NCBI GenBank assembly: GCA_003194525.1
Contig: NBIV01000095.1
Location: forward strand, 186,001 to 250,000
From: Gracilariopsis chorda
Lineage: Eukaryota; Rhodophyta; Florideophyceae; Gracilariales; Gracilariaceae
Length of the DNA stretch: 64,000 nucleotides
Reading direction: 5' to 3'
Shown here: positions 30,247-39,942 of the stretch, one piece after another
Layout: each line of letters begins with the position of its first letter
Numbering within the stretch: position 1 is the stretch's first letter
Notes under the pieces: generated by a model
What the model was told of the DNA's origin: nothing
Seen by the model: only the letters and a program-made list of their open reading frames with translations
Database searches by the model: none
Made by a program: the position numbers and the translations under genes

Positions 30247-31443
30247 CTAAAGGAATGGTCGAAAACAAGACCCAAAAGGCCTCGGTTGCTCTCCCAGACT
30301 CGCAACATACCTCTCAAAATTGTACTCTAAGTCCATATCCACAGCCATATCTAAAAGCAACAACACAAAAAAGAAAGTGCTCTCTACTACAGGCCCCAGT
30401 CCCCTTACATTGTGCAAAGAAGTCCCCCTCACAAATGTAGATATCAAATACGTAAATACCACAGGGAACACCCTTCCAAGAAAGAGCCTAATAGCAGCCA
30501 CAGCATCTGTTATCCCCACCACCTTCTTCAAACCCCCGCATACAGTCCCGCAAACACCCAAAATCAGCTCCCCAATACCTCTCTGCACATATGGAAGCCC
30601 TATCTCATTGTTAATGCTGTCTCTTGTCACAAAGAACATCGTCAGCCGCTCCACGACATATGGCAGAGCCCCAAACATGAACCCACCACTGAAAAATGCA
30701 ACAGCGCCAGTCTTAAGTTCCGTTCTAAGCGACATTGGCGTTCCCAAGAAATGATAGGTAACAAAAATACAAGCATTCAATGGCACCAGACCTCCCACTC
30801 TGAATCCAAGTAGTCTGTTTCGAATCACAGAAAACCTTCCCAGCCGTTCCCTCCCCCTCAAACGTACAAATGCCAATGAGACAAAATACCTCCTATGGAA
30901 TGAGGACACAATATCAAAGAGAAGCCAATGCAAAACCTTCTCCAATATCGCCACAAATAACATCTTCGGAGACATCCTATCATCACCCACCACATAATGC
31001 ATTAAAACTGGTTTCAAAACCCCATAAAGAACACCAATGGCTAATGAAAGCATAAACGCATATGTGTACCACCCATTAAAGCTGAACATATTTCCAGGGC
31101 TTTTAGAAAGGGTTGACGCACGCTCCAGATACTCTTTTAAATGCGTACTGCCATACAGCACGTGCAAAAAATTTGCATTCGTTAAGATATGATTATGTGT
31201 CGGTATAGCGTCGAGAACTTCGTATATCTTCGTCACATTCTCCAAAACTCCAGCAGTCAGCAACCACGACGCCCCTCGCACAACACCCTTCTCCGTATCC
31301 GTGTTATACCGAATTTCAAGTATTTCATCAAACCTCATCACCGTCTCATTGGGAAAGATGTCCACATGTATACGGGTCCTCCGGTCACTGACTGAAAATT
31401 GCAAATAGTAGTCATGGTGCGTGTGGATGTTCTCAAATGACAT
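30247..31443 (-). CDS. Multi-pass membrane protein, unknown family
   Basis: An intact 398-residue single-exon frame. The start is firm: ATG 31,443 is preceded by an in-frame stop 9 bases upstream. Residues 1-115 are soluble. About seven hydrophobic segments follow: near 125-150 (YAFMLSLAIGVLYGVL), 160-180, 215-235 (ACIFVTYHFLG), 248-275, 290-305, 315-338 (VFPVVFTYLIS) and 350-372 (FFFVLLLLDMAVDMDL). There is no signal peptide. The segment near 250-300 has the gly-rich pattern of organellar or peroxisomal carriers, but no family is recognised. It lies 206 bp upstream of the coiled-coil gene on the same strand. A 21-bp tandem repeat touches its start codon. Confidence 0.8.
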   Translation of the reverse strand: MSFENIHTHHDYYLQFSVSDRRTRIHVDIFPNETVMRFDEILEIRYNTDTEKGVVRGASWLLTAGVLENVTKIYEVLDAIPTHNHILTNANFLHVLYGSTHLKEYLERASTLSKSPGNMFSFNGWYTYAFMLSLAIGVLYGVLKPVLMHYVVGDDRMSPKMLFVAILEKVLHWLLFDIVSSFHRRYFVSLAFVRLRGRERLGRFSVIRNRLLGFRVGGLVPLNACIFVTYHFLGTPMSLRTELKTGAVAFFSGGFMFGALPYVVERLTMFFVTRDSINNEIGLPYVQRGIGELILGVCGTVCGGLKKVVGITDAVAAIRLFLGRVFPVVFTYLISTFVRGTSLHNVRGLGPVVESTFFFVLLLLDMAVDMDLEYNFERYVASLGEQPRPFGSCFRPFL

Positions 31444-31506
31444 GAATGTTCAAGAGTCGTGAATGAATGTTCAAGAGTCGTGAATGAATGTTCAAAAGTC
31501 GATAAT
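31444..31506. repeat. 21-bp minisatellite, three copies
   Basis: Three copies of GAATGTTCAAGAGTCGTGAAT, the third with a few changes, directly upstream of the membrane protein ATG. It therefore lies in the 5' leader or promoter of that gene. Confidence 0.9.
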
Positions 31507-31596
31507 GAATATCCTACCTCTTCACTTGAACCAACTTTGTCACTGCTTAAATGCACAGCTTATCATCTTCTCATTTGCTCACATTGGTTATGTAAA

Positions 31597-31634
31597 CGCT
31601 ATGTATCTATTCTATCTATTCTATCTATTCTATT
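31597..31634. repeat. TCTAT/CTATCTATT microsatellite
   Basis: A short run of TCTATTCTATCTATTC units. The DNA around it, up to 32,263, holds no gene that I can see. Confidence 0.8.
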
Positions 31635-32284
31635 TTGCTATTTGAAGGGGCACTCGCTCAGGACCAGTAAGATTTGGATTCCACGTGCACCTGAGAGGGT
31701 AGGTATTAGTGGAGTCTGGCGCTAGTTTTACCTCCAAAGAAACTGGGAAATGTCTAGTATACTGCTAGCCTTTTGTCCCAAGCAAACTAGCTCTGTGCTA
31801 TGTATGGAATTATTTTGAGAAATTTGATTCATTCAAAATTGGGTTTGAAGAGTCGTTATTCGTTCATTTTAATTCTTTGCCTTTTGAATGCCAAACTAGC
31901 ATCCCGAAAACACCGACGCAGAGTGGAAGCTGCTCCTTTTTCTCGTTGTCATGTTCCCATCTTCCTCTAGCATCTATTAATCTCCAATTGACACATATAT
32001 CAACTGGGGAGTAATATTTGTTCGTAGAAAGTAGAGCTATAGAATGTTTGCTCTCCCAAGAGCAACATTGTTATTCACAGTTCTGACAACATGTACCTTC
32101 CTGACATAACTGGGCTCTCTGAGTCGGGTTTGAAACGAACAATCAGTCAAAAGGATTATTCCTTCAGAACCAACATTCAAAGACATCAATATGCCGTACT
32201 AAGTAATTCTTCATACGTGTGCCATGGTTCAATAGCAGAGATTACTGTTAACAGTTTTAAACCGGATAATTCTTATATCTACAA

Positions 32285-32748
32285 CAAGAGGAAACGGCCT
32301 TTGGCCGTAGGCGGAGCTGCGCGCGGCGTTGTTTGTGTCACTTTGTCTATTTAGTAGCGTTCGGAGACTCTCCGAGCACTTTGCTCGCTTGCGCTCGCAA
32401 TAGCGCTCGTAAAACTACGGGGCGCCGCGGCGCCAAGATTATGTGGAGCCGTAGGGGTTTGTGTTTAGGTACCTAAATTGACTGCAGTGCCAGCCAATAA
32501 TGAGAAAGTGCGACACGTTGCTTTCTGTAACTGGATGGCACTGCAGTCATTATGGGAGTGCCAGCCAGTAAGCAGCAAGCTTTGCTGCTGCTGCTGCTGC
32601 TGCTGAATGTTTTTAATGGTTAGGAGGCGTTGCGCCAGATGGGCGTTTTGCATGCGCAAACGGGAGCGTGCAAAGCGAATTTGTGGCGCAACGCTTCCGC
32701 TCAGTCAACAACACCCCCCTCATACGTGAGCAAATCATTAAGAGTGGG
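32285..32748 (-). mobile_element. Short non-autonomous Helitron D
   Basis: It reads on the minus strand from CCACTCTTAATGATTTGC (lacking the first bases TCTCAACA) through the 5' inverted arms, a CAGCAG run, the GGCACTGCAGTCAATTTAGG block and the GGCGCCGCGGCGCC block. It ends with the hairpin GGCCAAAGGCC and TTTCCTCTTG before a T. It has no coding capacity. It directly follows the 3' end of Helitron B and is an inverted partner of copy C. Confidence 0.8.
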
Positions 32749-32897
32749 TACAAGAGGAAGCGGCCTTCGGCCGCGGGCGGCGCTGCGCGCCGCGGTGGAG
32801 GAGTGATAAACAGCGGTGAGGAAAAAAGAGGGTGGAGAAAGCAAAAGCAGAAAAGCAAGTAGTTTAATTCAATGAAAAAAGAATGCAAGAGATATGA

Positions 32898-35800
32898 TTA
32901 CGGTTGTGGAGGGATGCAGAACTGAATGGCTTCAGGCAGCACTGGGTTGGCGATGGGAACAATCATGGGATGAATTGTGTGCGCATTCTCGGGTGTAAGC
33001 TGCGGATCATGCAGGAGCAGCACATGGTCGTTCCTTCGAACGCGCGACAATGCGACATACAACTGACCTGCGCAGAAGAAGTTGGATCGTACATCCACAA
33101 CCAAGCCATCCAAGGTTTTTCCCTGTCCTTTGTGAACTGTAGCTGCAAACGCAAGACGAATAGGGAACTGCCTTCGAATCATGCGAATGTCTGCGAAAGA
33201 AAACTCGAAGTCGATACGATGCAGGAGCTGTCGTTCGAGCACCTTTCCGTTCTCGTCGAATCGAACCACCTGCATCGTAAAGTGATCGACACGCACGACT
33301 ACGAACAGCTTTCCGTTGAGCACAGCCGGATGCAACACGTTCCGAATGACCATAACTGGCACACCAATCTTCAAATCCAAGTTATGAGGAGGTACACCAG
33401 TAGGTGCATACTGATACGCAAACTCGGGAACAAAGGTATTGGTGACGTCGGGCTCTGAGTTTGGTACACCGTCAGGTTGTACCGTCGTAGCTGACGGAAG
33501 AGTGAAGCGTTCACCAGGAAACAGATCCAGCGCTGCCGCATTGTGTTCATCGACCAACTGATTTGTGGAGGCAATGAGCATTTTGCTGAGATCCACATCC
33601 TCCTTGCGTCGTGTTGTGAGCCACTTCCACAGGAATTGGTAGGTGGTTTGCATGCCACCGGTAGATCTGAGTGGTAGCGGAGCGTTGTTGGATATTGTGT
33701 TTCGTGCAATGGAACGTAACAGCGACGCAAATGCAGGATCATCGGCTTGGCGTACTTGTTCCGTGAGGTACAGCACTTGAACCGAGCACAATGTCCACAG
33801 ATCACTCTTCCACGGCAATTCGTTGAGAATGTTTGTGTAAACTCGTCTCACATTACCACTTGGCTCGGCCTCCATGTACACCTGCGGCACCACTGGAAGC
33901 AGCTGGGAGTAGTCGCCGGATAGAATGATGGTCAAGCCCCCAAACGGAGGCGGGTTTTCCATTCCACTGCAGCGAAGATCTTTGAGCAACGCATCCATGA
34001 GTTCGAAGAGCTTTCGTGAGAGCATGGACGCCTCATCCAAGACGAGCAGTTGTATTTCGCGTAGCAGTTCTGCACGTTGAGATCGGGGACCGTACTTTGA
34101 CAAAGTGGCTGTAGTGTTGCTTGTGCTGTCCCTATCAGCTACAACCAGTCCGAGAAGGCTATGTAAAGTGCGGCCACCTTCGTACAACGAAGCTGCAATG
34201 CCTGTTGTTGCAGTCATTTCGGCGAGCATTCCTTCCGACTCAACGAGATCACGAAGGAGGTTGAGCACGTATGTCTTTCCGGTTCCTGCGGATCCTTGCA
34301 CAAAGAACACGTTTCCAGGAGTGCTTGTTCGCTCCTGCAGTGCCTGTCGTTGTTGCAATGCAGCAATGACGGTGTCAATGACTTGTCTTTGGCGAGGTTT
34401 TAAGGTGGCGTACCTTGACTGCAAAGTTGACGAATTTCGCACCACTCGTGCGTCTCGAGTTGTTGTAGCTCGATTCGCCTCAGTCAATGCTGTATGATCC
34501 TGCTGTAGGTGCTGGGAGAAGAAGCTGTGATCGCGAAGCAGTCGTCCTCCGTGCCGGTCTGAGATTTCCACCACACGTCGATACATTTCTTGCTTTCGTT
34601 GCTGCTCATCTCCTGTATGTATGTCGCTACATAGTGCCTCCCAGTTTTCGACGGCCATTTTTTCTGGGTCTGCGCCTTGTTGGTATAGTGTAACAATCAG
34701 ACGTCGTAGCTCTGAGGGCGTGCTGTATATCTGAACTGCTTCTTGGAATGCAATATCAAACTCGGATCCGTCCGCGAGCAGTCCGCTTACAATCGCAGTT
34801 TCACGATACGTTCCATACTGCTGTCCGTTCAAAGTCCTTGCGTCTTCATAAGAGCTCGAGCCGTGATTCATGAGCAGCAAGCGCAGAGCAAAGAGCTCAA
34901 TGGCCGACGGTGAAACACCTCTGATCCTTGCGACACACTGCTCGTCGTCCGTGCGCTCTACCACGTACATGGGCGGATCGCAGTCGTCTGTGGGCACCTG
35001 AGTGCTGTCTCCGTCGTATTGGTTAAGCACGCGGGCTGGAAGCGTGCGATACAATCGCACTTTTTCAAAGTACGAAAGGTAGTTGAGGTTCGCGTATGCT
35101 TCGGGCCTTGCAAAGTATCTCTCCAGTGTAGACGGCTGTGATGCAGAAGAGAGCTGGTTTGGACCTCTCAGCAGAAATGTGCGCTCTCCTTCCAAGTGAA
35201 TGGCCAGTCGCTCTACTTTTGGTACGATGTGAACATGTCGAAACTCGAAAAGTCTCCAAGCTGCATTGACGGCGCCCACCACACGCGCTCGCATGTATGC
35301 ACGAATGTCGTTCTGCACCTGTGGCTCATGTTGCTGCTCGTTGTGTGTGCCTGTCTCATTAGCATCACTCACATTGAGCACCACCTCCTGAGCTTTGGGC
35401 TGCTTAAACGCGTACTTCATCAGATAAGCCACTGCGCCCCCTCCTTGCGTGCGTTCTACGTTGATATGAGAGCGGTACTTCTTGGTCAGAGTTGGGTTGT
35501 ACGGCAGAATCTTGAGGTCTTCTTGCCTTCTTCTGCGGTAAATAACGCGATTCGTGCCTTCTACAATGTACGTCTCCGGCACAATCATATTGCTGTCGTA
35601 TCCAAACTTGCACCGCCCAGCGCGATTCCGGCAATAGGTGGAGTGGCGGTGCATGTGCATGGAACGAATGAGAGCACGCAACGCGTCGTCTTCGCCTGGA
35701 AGGGGAAGTTCTGCACGAATGAGCTCGTCGATCACATCAACGTCTTCAATCACGCCTCCTTCGAGCCACACGAGCATGTGGTGATGAGGCACATTGCGCT

Positions 35801-38321
35801 CTTGAAACTCGAGCTTTGATGCAAGCCCCAGGCACTTCAATCCAAAGATCTGCTCCGAGTTCTTCTCCAAATCCTTCATGAAGTCGTTTGCGTACTGGTT
35901 GTACACCCTTGCAATCAGATCCGGTCGGTCAAACGGTCGAGGGCGGTTACTTTGTGCCGTAAATGCGCCACGATTGGTGGTGTCCATCCCAAGACGCTGG
36001 ATGTCCTCTCGCCAGATGTTCATGGTGATTGTAATGAACAGAGAAGGCGGTCCTCTCCGCGCCACGATCGCCTGTACATCCATGCGCTTGTTCTTCCAGT
36101 ATGCTGCTGAGTTGACCGAGTCATCGGGCAGAAAGATGCGTCCCATTAGCACGAACTGGGATTGTGGCACGTGACCGGTTTGCTGTTGTGCTTGCTGCAT
36201 TTCTTGCTCTTGTACAATGCGTGCCCGTTGTTCTCTTTCGAGGAAACACAGTCGCATGTCCTCAATGTTTGTGTGGGTGCGAAGCATCCACATCTGCATC
36301 AACGGTCCACTGTCCAGAAGGATGTTGTCTGAGTACAGTCGTCTCTTCGCGTTCTCAGCCCAGGTGAGCTTTCGGAGCTTCCACTCGTTGACGCTGAGAC
36401 CTGAGATTTGCTGTGTTGAGTTCTTTGCCTCCAGAAACACGCCAATGTCAAACGGTTCGTGCTGATCTCCGTACGGGTAGAGAAGAGGAAAAGTGCCTTT
36501 CTCTGCCATTTTGGATGCCGGTTTTAGAAGGCGGTACCGCACTTGCGCATTGTTTGCGGCATTCGCAGTCGCCCCATCTCCAGAATTAGCAGCACCAGCA
36601 GCCGTCACTACGGCGTGCTCTTCTGTTACGGTTCCTTCTACCAAGCGCGGTACTTGAGACTCCACTCGGTACAGGCCAGTCGGATCCACGACGAGCGTTC
36701 TCATCATGGTTGGCCCCCCACCAGGAGCATCTTCAGGGAGAGGCCCAGCACCTACGTGAGGAGCACTGACTGTGGCACTTCGGGTTCCTTCGTAACCACG
36801 TACGACTACTCCCTCTTCTGCTGCCTGCATGCTGATATCGACGGCGGTATCTGCATTTTGTTGTTGTTGTTGCGTGCTAAGCATGGATCGGTACCGCTCA
36901 CGCACCACGTCTGGCTTGGGCTGGATCACATCGTACAACTTGGGCACGATGTCTCGTACGTTGATATCTTGAATGAACGCACGCAAATTGGCACGCGCAT
37001 AGTGAGAGGGATCCAAGTTAGGGGGACCAGTACCCCACAGAAAGCTGTAGCGCGTGTTGTTCTGGTTCTGCGTGGGCAGAGCGAGAGCTGCGTTTCCCTC
37101 AAGTCTCAGAAAGGAGGGACCGCCTCCCGTCACATACGACATGTCCATGAACGCTTGCGTCGTCGCGAAGAGCGTATTCAAGTTGAGGAAATGGCTGTGA
37201 AAGGCTCTCAAGCTATAAAGACTGCGAACCAACTCGCTGCTATGCCTTCTGCGGAACGTGACGCCCCACCCTGACATTCTTTTCATTCCACAGCACACTC
37301 CATTGGTCTCTTTGCCAAGCAAAACGCATCCGCAGTACTTGCAGCTATGAATTCTCAATGTCCAGTCCCGGTACGGGCAGGAGGAGAGCGTGTGTGCGTG
37401 CTCGCCGCATCTTCCGCATCGCCTTTGACCTGCAGTGGGAAGCGTCTCAAACTCCAGCACGCTTGCACGGATGGCTGGATCATTCCTCGCCTGAGCTGCC
37501 ACGGAATCCCACGCATAGTACACGCGATAGAGTCCTCGATCAGGACGCCCAGCACAGTGCATGACCGTCGTATCAAGCTGTTGCTGTGGCTGATGCTGCG
37601 GCTGGTGTGAGGGAGCCGGTGTGATCTCATCCGCTTCCACTTCCATCGGAATGGACATCTGTTGTTCTTCCTGTTCCGCTTGTGGCAACGCAGGCTGCGG
37701 CGGCGGGTGTGAGGGAGCCGGGGTGATCTCATCCTCTTCCACTTCCATCGGGACTGGCATCTGTTCTTCCTCTTGTTCAGCTTGTGGCAGAGCAGGCTGC
37801 TGTGATGGCGGTGGCTGTGAGGGAGCAGGGATGATCTCATCCTCTTCCACTTCCATCGCAACCGGCATCTGTTCTGCAGGCATTGGTGGGAGAGGGGGAG
37901 GCATCGGAGGCGGTGGAATGTGACTTGGAAGGCCTCTCACAAACTCCAGAAATCCAGGAATTGGGCACGATGTTGGTAGATCTGTGGCAGCGGACCCACT
38001 GGCTCCAGCGGCGCTTGTGCTAACTGCTGCTGCAACCGAAGTAGGTGCAGGAGTAATTTCGTCTTCTTCAACCACTGGAACAATAGGTCCTTGAACGTGT
38101 GCTCCGCTCTCATTTACTCGGAACTCATCTGGAGCTGGAAGAGCTGGTGCTCTTCGGGGTCTTCCAGCTCCTGCCCGTGCTCCACCACCGCCGACGCGAC
38201 GACCACCAGCGTTTTGCATTGCACCGCCTGCGTTCAACCTGGCACCTCCAGAATTGTCTCTGGCACCTCCTGAGTTAGATCGGACGCCACCAGAGTTTAG
38301 ACGTCGCCCTCCTCTCGTCAT
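32898..38321 (-). CDS. Helitron Rep-helicase (HUH nickase fused to PIF1-like helicase)
   Basis: An intact 1,807-residue frame starting MTRGG. Residues 1-60 are Arg/Gly/Asn repeats (NSGGAR). Residues 150-235 hold three MPVAMEVEEDEI-type acidic repeats. Residues 302-315 are a CCHC knuckle (CX2CX4HX4C), and 327-344 a second cysteine cluster. The Rep domain spans about 740-975: LFITITMNIWREDIQ (761-775), the metal-binding HUH motif PHHHMLVWL (845-853), CRNRAGRCKFGY (897-908) and the catalytic tyrosines in AYLMKYAFK (Tyr966, Tyr970). The SF1 helicase spans about 1,310-1,800: Walker A GSAGTGKT (1343-1350), DEAS (1429-1432), GDYSQLLPV (1469-1477), HKGQGKT and YVALSR (1755-1760). Known role: Rep nicks and rejoins single strands and the helicase unwinds during rolling-circle transposition. 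All key residues are present. The N-terminal knuckle and acidic repeats are not part of the core family design. Confidence 0.95.
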   Translation of the reverse strand: MTRGGRRLNSGGVRSNSGGARDNSGGARLNAGGAMQNAGGRRVGGGGARAGAGRPRRAPALPAPDEFRVNESGAHVQGPIVPVVEEDEITPAPTSVAAAVSTSAAGASGSAATDLPTSCPIPGFLEFVRGLPSHIPPPPMPPPLPPMPAEQMPVAMEVEEDEIIPAPSQPPPSQQPALPQAEQEEEQMPVPMEVEEDEITPAPSHPPPQPALPQAEQEEQQMSIPMEVEADEITPAPSHQPQHQPQQQLDTTVMHCAGRPDRGLYRVYYAWDSVAAQARNDPAIRASVLEFETLPTAGQRRCGRCGEHAHTLSSCPYRDWTLRIHSCKYCGCVLLGKETNGVCCGMKRMSGWGVTFRRRHSSELVRSLYSLRAFHSHFLNLNTLFATTQAFMDMSYVTGGGPSFLRLEGNAALALPTQNQNNTRYSFLWGTGPPNLDPSHYARANLRAFIQDINVRDIVPKLYDVIQPKPDVVRERYRSMLSTQQQQQNADTAVDISMQAAEEGVVVRGYEGTRSATVSAPHVGAGPLPEDAPGGGPTMMRTLVVDPTGLYRVESQVPRLVEGTVTEEHAVVTAAGAANSGDGATANAANNAQVRYRLLKPASKMAEKGTFPLLYPYGDQHEPFDIGVFLEAKNSTQQISGLSVNEWKLRKLTWAENAKRRLYSDNILLDSGPLMQMWMLRTHTNIEDMRLCFLEREQRARIVQEQEMQQAQQQTGHVPQSQFVLMGRIFLPDDSVNSAAYWKNKRMDVQAIVARRGPPSLFITITMNIWREDIQRLGMDTTNRGAFTAQSNRPRPFDRPDLIARVYNQYANDFMKDLEKNSEQIFGLKCLGLASKLEFQERNVPHHHMLVWLEGGVIEDVDVIDELIRAELPLPGEDDALRALIRSMHMHRHSTYCRNRAGRCKFGYDSNMIVPETYIVEGTNRVIYRRRRQEDLKILPYNPTLTKKYRSHINVERTQGGGAVAYLMKYAFKQPKAQEVVLNVSDANETGTHNEQQHEPQVQNDIRAYMRARVVGAVNAAWRLFEFRHVHIVPKVERLAIHLEGERTFLLRGPNQLSSASQPSTLERYFARPEAYANLNYLSYFEKVRLYRTLPARVLNQYDGDSTQVPTDDCDPPMYVVERTDDEQCVARIRGVSPSAIELFALRLLLMNHGSSSYEDARTLNGQQYGTYRETAIVSGLLADGSEFDIAFQEAVQIYSTPSELRRLIVTLYQQGADPEKMAVENWEALCSDIHTGDEQQRKQEMYRRVVEISDRHGGRLLRDHSFFSQHLQQDHTALTEANRATTTRDARVVRNSSTLQSRYATLKPRQRQVIDTVIAALQQRQALQERTSTPGNVFFVQGSAGTGKTYVLNLLRDLVESEGMLAEMTATTGIAASLYEGGRTLHSLLGLVVADRDSTSNTTATLSKYGPRSQRAELLREIQLLVLDEASMLSRKLFELMDALLKDLRCSGMENPPPFGGLTIILSGDYSQLLPVVPQVYMEAEPSGNVRRVYTNILNELPWKSDLWTLCSVQVLYLTEQVRQADDPAFASLLRSIARNTISNNAPLPLRSTGGMQTTYQFLWKWLTTRRKEDVDLSKMLIASTNQLVDEHNAAALDLFPGERFTLPSATTVQPDGVPNSEPDVTNTFVPEFAYQYAPTGVPPHNLDLKIGVPVMVIRNVLHPAVLNGKLFVVVRVDHFTMQVVRFDENGKVLERQLLHRIDFEFSFADIRMIRRQFPIRLAFAATVHKGQGKTLDGLVVDVRSNFFCAGQLYVALSRVRRNDHVLLLHDPQLTPENAHTIHPMIVPIANPVLPEAIQFCIPPQP

Positions 38322-39051
38322 TTCAATTTACCAGAAAAAGGAAAAAAAAAAACAATTCTATGTTTTTGTAAACCGTTAAAAAATTTGCCAGAGTTCCAGA
38401 ATAATTTCCAATATACCACAAAGTTGAAAGTGAAAAACTGGTTGCAGTTTGTTGCATTGCACCCACCGGGCCTAGTCGCATGCAGCAATTAAAAAACAAA
38501 TTGCTGCAAGGCTTATATTTACCCGATGCAGTCGTGCGCAGCACAGGGACTCTCGACACACTCCTGTTGGATTATGACGGGCGGAGTGTGCCCAGCCGGT
38601 TTTCAAGCCGTTTGATGTTTAACCCGCGTCCGGTTGTAAGGATTGGTCTGCCTTTACTCACACACCGAAGTGTGCTTTCCGGCCCCAAGAGGTACGACAC
38701 GGCGGCCGCCCCGGACCCTGCACAGCAAGCTGGTATTAGGTCCGGTAAACCCTCAGACTTTCTGATCGCCGTCAAACGACCAGTATACCACAGAGGAGCA
38801 CCTGACTTTTCCCAGATCCGTGGTACTTAGTGGGTTACTCTTGTGGCGACCTGCACACGAGCTCGGCCTTGCCTAGGTCCCAGGCCAGCAAACAGTGCCC
38901 AAAGTAGCAAAAGGTTACGACACTGCGCTATTGGCCAAGCCTGAATGGGATGGAAAAAAGTGGTTAGGGTCAGCAAGCGAGATGCATTTGGCACTGCGCC
39001 AGTGCAGTATATACGTCTGTTGCAGGCAAGTCTGCAATGAAACTTCAGTAT

Positions 39052-39171
39052 ACGCTGCACTGGCGCAGTGCAATTTGCCACGTGTCGGAATGCGCTGCAC
39101 TGGCGCAGTGCAATTTGCCACGTGCTGGAATGCGCTGCACTGGCGCAGTGCAATTTGCCACGTGTCGGAAT
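39052..39171. repeat. Three 40-bp tandem repeats with a palindromic core
   Basis: The unit GCGCTGCACTGGCGCAGTGC plus AATTTGCCACGTGTCGGAAT is repeated three times with two or three differences. The core GCACTGGCGCAGTGC is nearly palindromic and CACGTG is a full palindrome. Helitron E has one copy near 61,965-62,000. Confidence 0.9.
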
Positions 39172-39324
39172 GAACAGGCGGGGTTTTGCTGCTGAGTGGC
39201 TGGCACAACAATTTGATTGTATTGCAAGCCATTCAGCAGCCATTGCACAGTCAACTTGCAGCAGCAGCAGCAAATTAACTGAACGCTTTGCTGCTGCTGC
39301 TGCTGCTGAATTTTTTTAATGGTG

Positions 39325-39402
39325 GGGAGGCGTTGCGCCAAATGGGCGATTTGCATGCGCAAACGGGGGCGTGCAAAGCGAATTTGTGGCGCAACGCCTC
39401 CC
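39325..39402. repeat. 16-nt inverted repeat near the Helitron 5' end
   Basis: Perfect arms GGGAGGCGTTGCGCCA (39,325-39,340) and its complement (39,387-39,402) around a 46-nt loop. The same arms with the same loop length occur in Helitron E at 61,725-61,802 and in changed form in the short copies, so the structure is kept. Confidence 0.9.
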
Positions 39403-39472
39403 GTCAGTCAACAACACCCCCCTCATACTTGTGTAAATCATTAAGAGTGGGGTGTTGAGAAGGGTGTTGAGA

Positions 39473-39942
39473 TCTCAACACCCCACTCTTAATGATTTAC
39501 ACATGTATGAGGGGGGTGTTCTTGATTGATGGGAGGCGGTGCGCCAATAAACCGCTCTGTATGCCCCTCTGCGCGCTTGCAAAACTGCCATTTGGCGCAA
39601 CGCCTCCCTACCACTTAAAAAATTCAGCAGCAGCAGCAGCAGCAAAGCTTCCTGCTTACTGGCGGGCACTCCCGTAATGACTGCAGTGCCATCCAGTTAC
39701 ACAAAGCAACGTGTCGCGCTTTCTCATCATTGGCTGGCACTGCAGTCAATTTAGGCACCTAAACACAAATCCCTACGGCTCCACATACTCTAGGCGCCGC
39801 GGCGCCCCGTCGTTCTACCAGTGCTATTGCGAGCGCAAGCGAGCAAAGTGCTCGGAGAGCCTCCGAACGTTACAAAATACACAAAGCTACAAAAACAACG
39901 CGGCGCGCAGCGCCGCCCACGGCCGAAGGCCGTTTCCACTTG
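39473..39942 (+). mobile_element. Short non-autonomous Helitron C
   Basis: A 470-bp plus-strand copy that starts TCTCAACACCCC at 39,473, head to head with the start of Helitron B at 39,472. It carries the 5' arms, CAG run, GGCACTGCAGTCAATTTAGG and GGCGCCGCGGCGCC blocks, then the 3' hairpin GGCCGAAGGCC and CCACTTG before a T. No coding capacity. It is the inverted match of copy D. Confidence 0.87.

Larger units (their letters stand above)
32751..39472 (-). mobile_element. Helitron B, intact autonomous Helitron
   Basis: On the minus strand it runs from TCTCAACACCC (39,472; the 12-mer is repeated at 39,460) to ...CTCTTG at 32,751, with A before and T after it. The 3' end carries a perfect hairpin (GCGGCC-GAA-GGCCGC) about 10 bases from the terminus, as Helitrons do. 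The leader holds a 16-nt inverted repeat, CAG runs, three 40-bp repeats and a ~350-bp part shared with A and E. One uninterrupted 1,807-codon gene follows. It looks complete and may be recent. The 3' end CTTG differs from the usual CTRR. Confidence 0.88.

Noticed and set aside
35196-37923. Plus-strand open frames of 98-243 codons opposite the Helitron B gene
   Set aside because: They are shadows of the 1,807-codon frame; the minus-strand frame has all the enzyme motifs.
39052-39171. Tandem repeats considered as a CRISPR array
   Set aside because: Units are directly adjacent with no spacers, and they sit in a eukaryotic Helitron leader.
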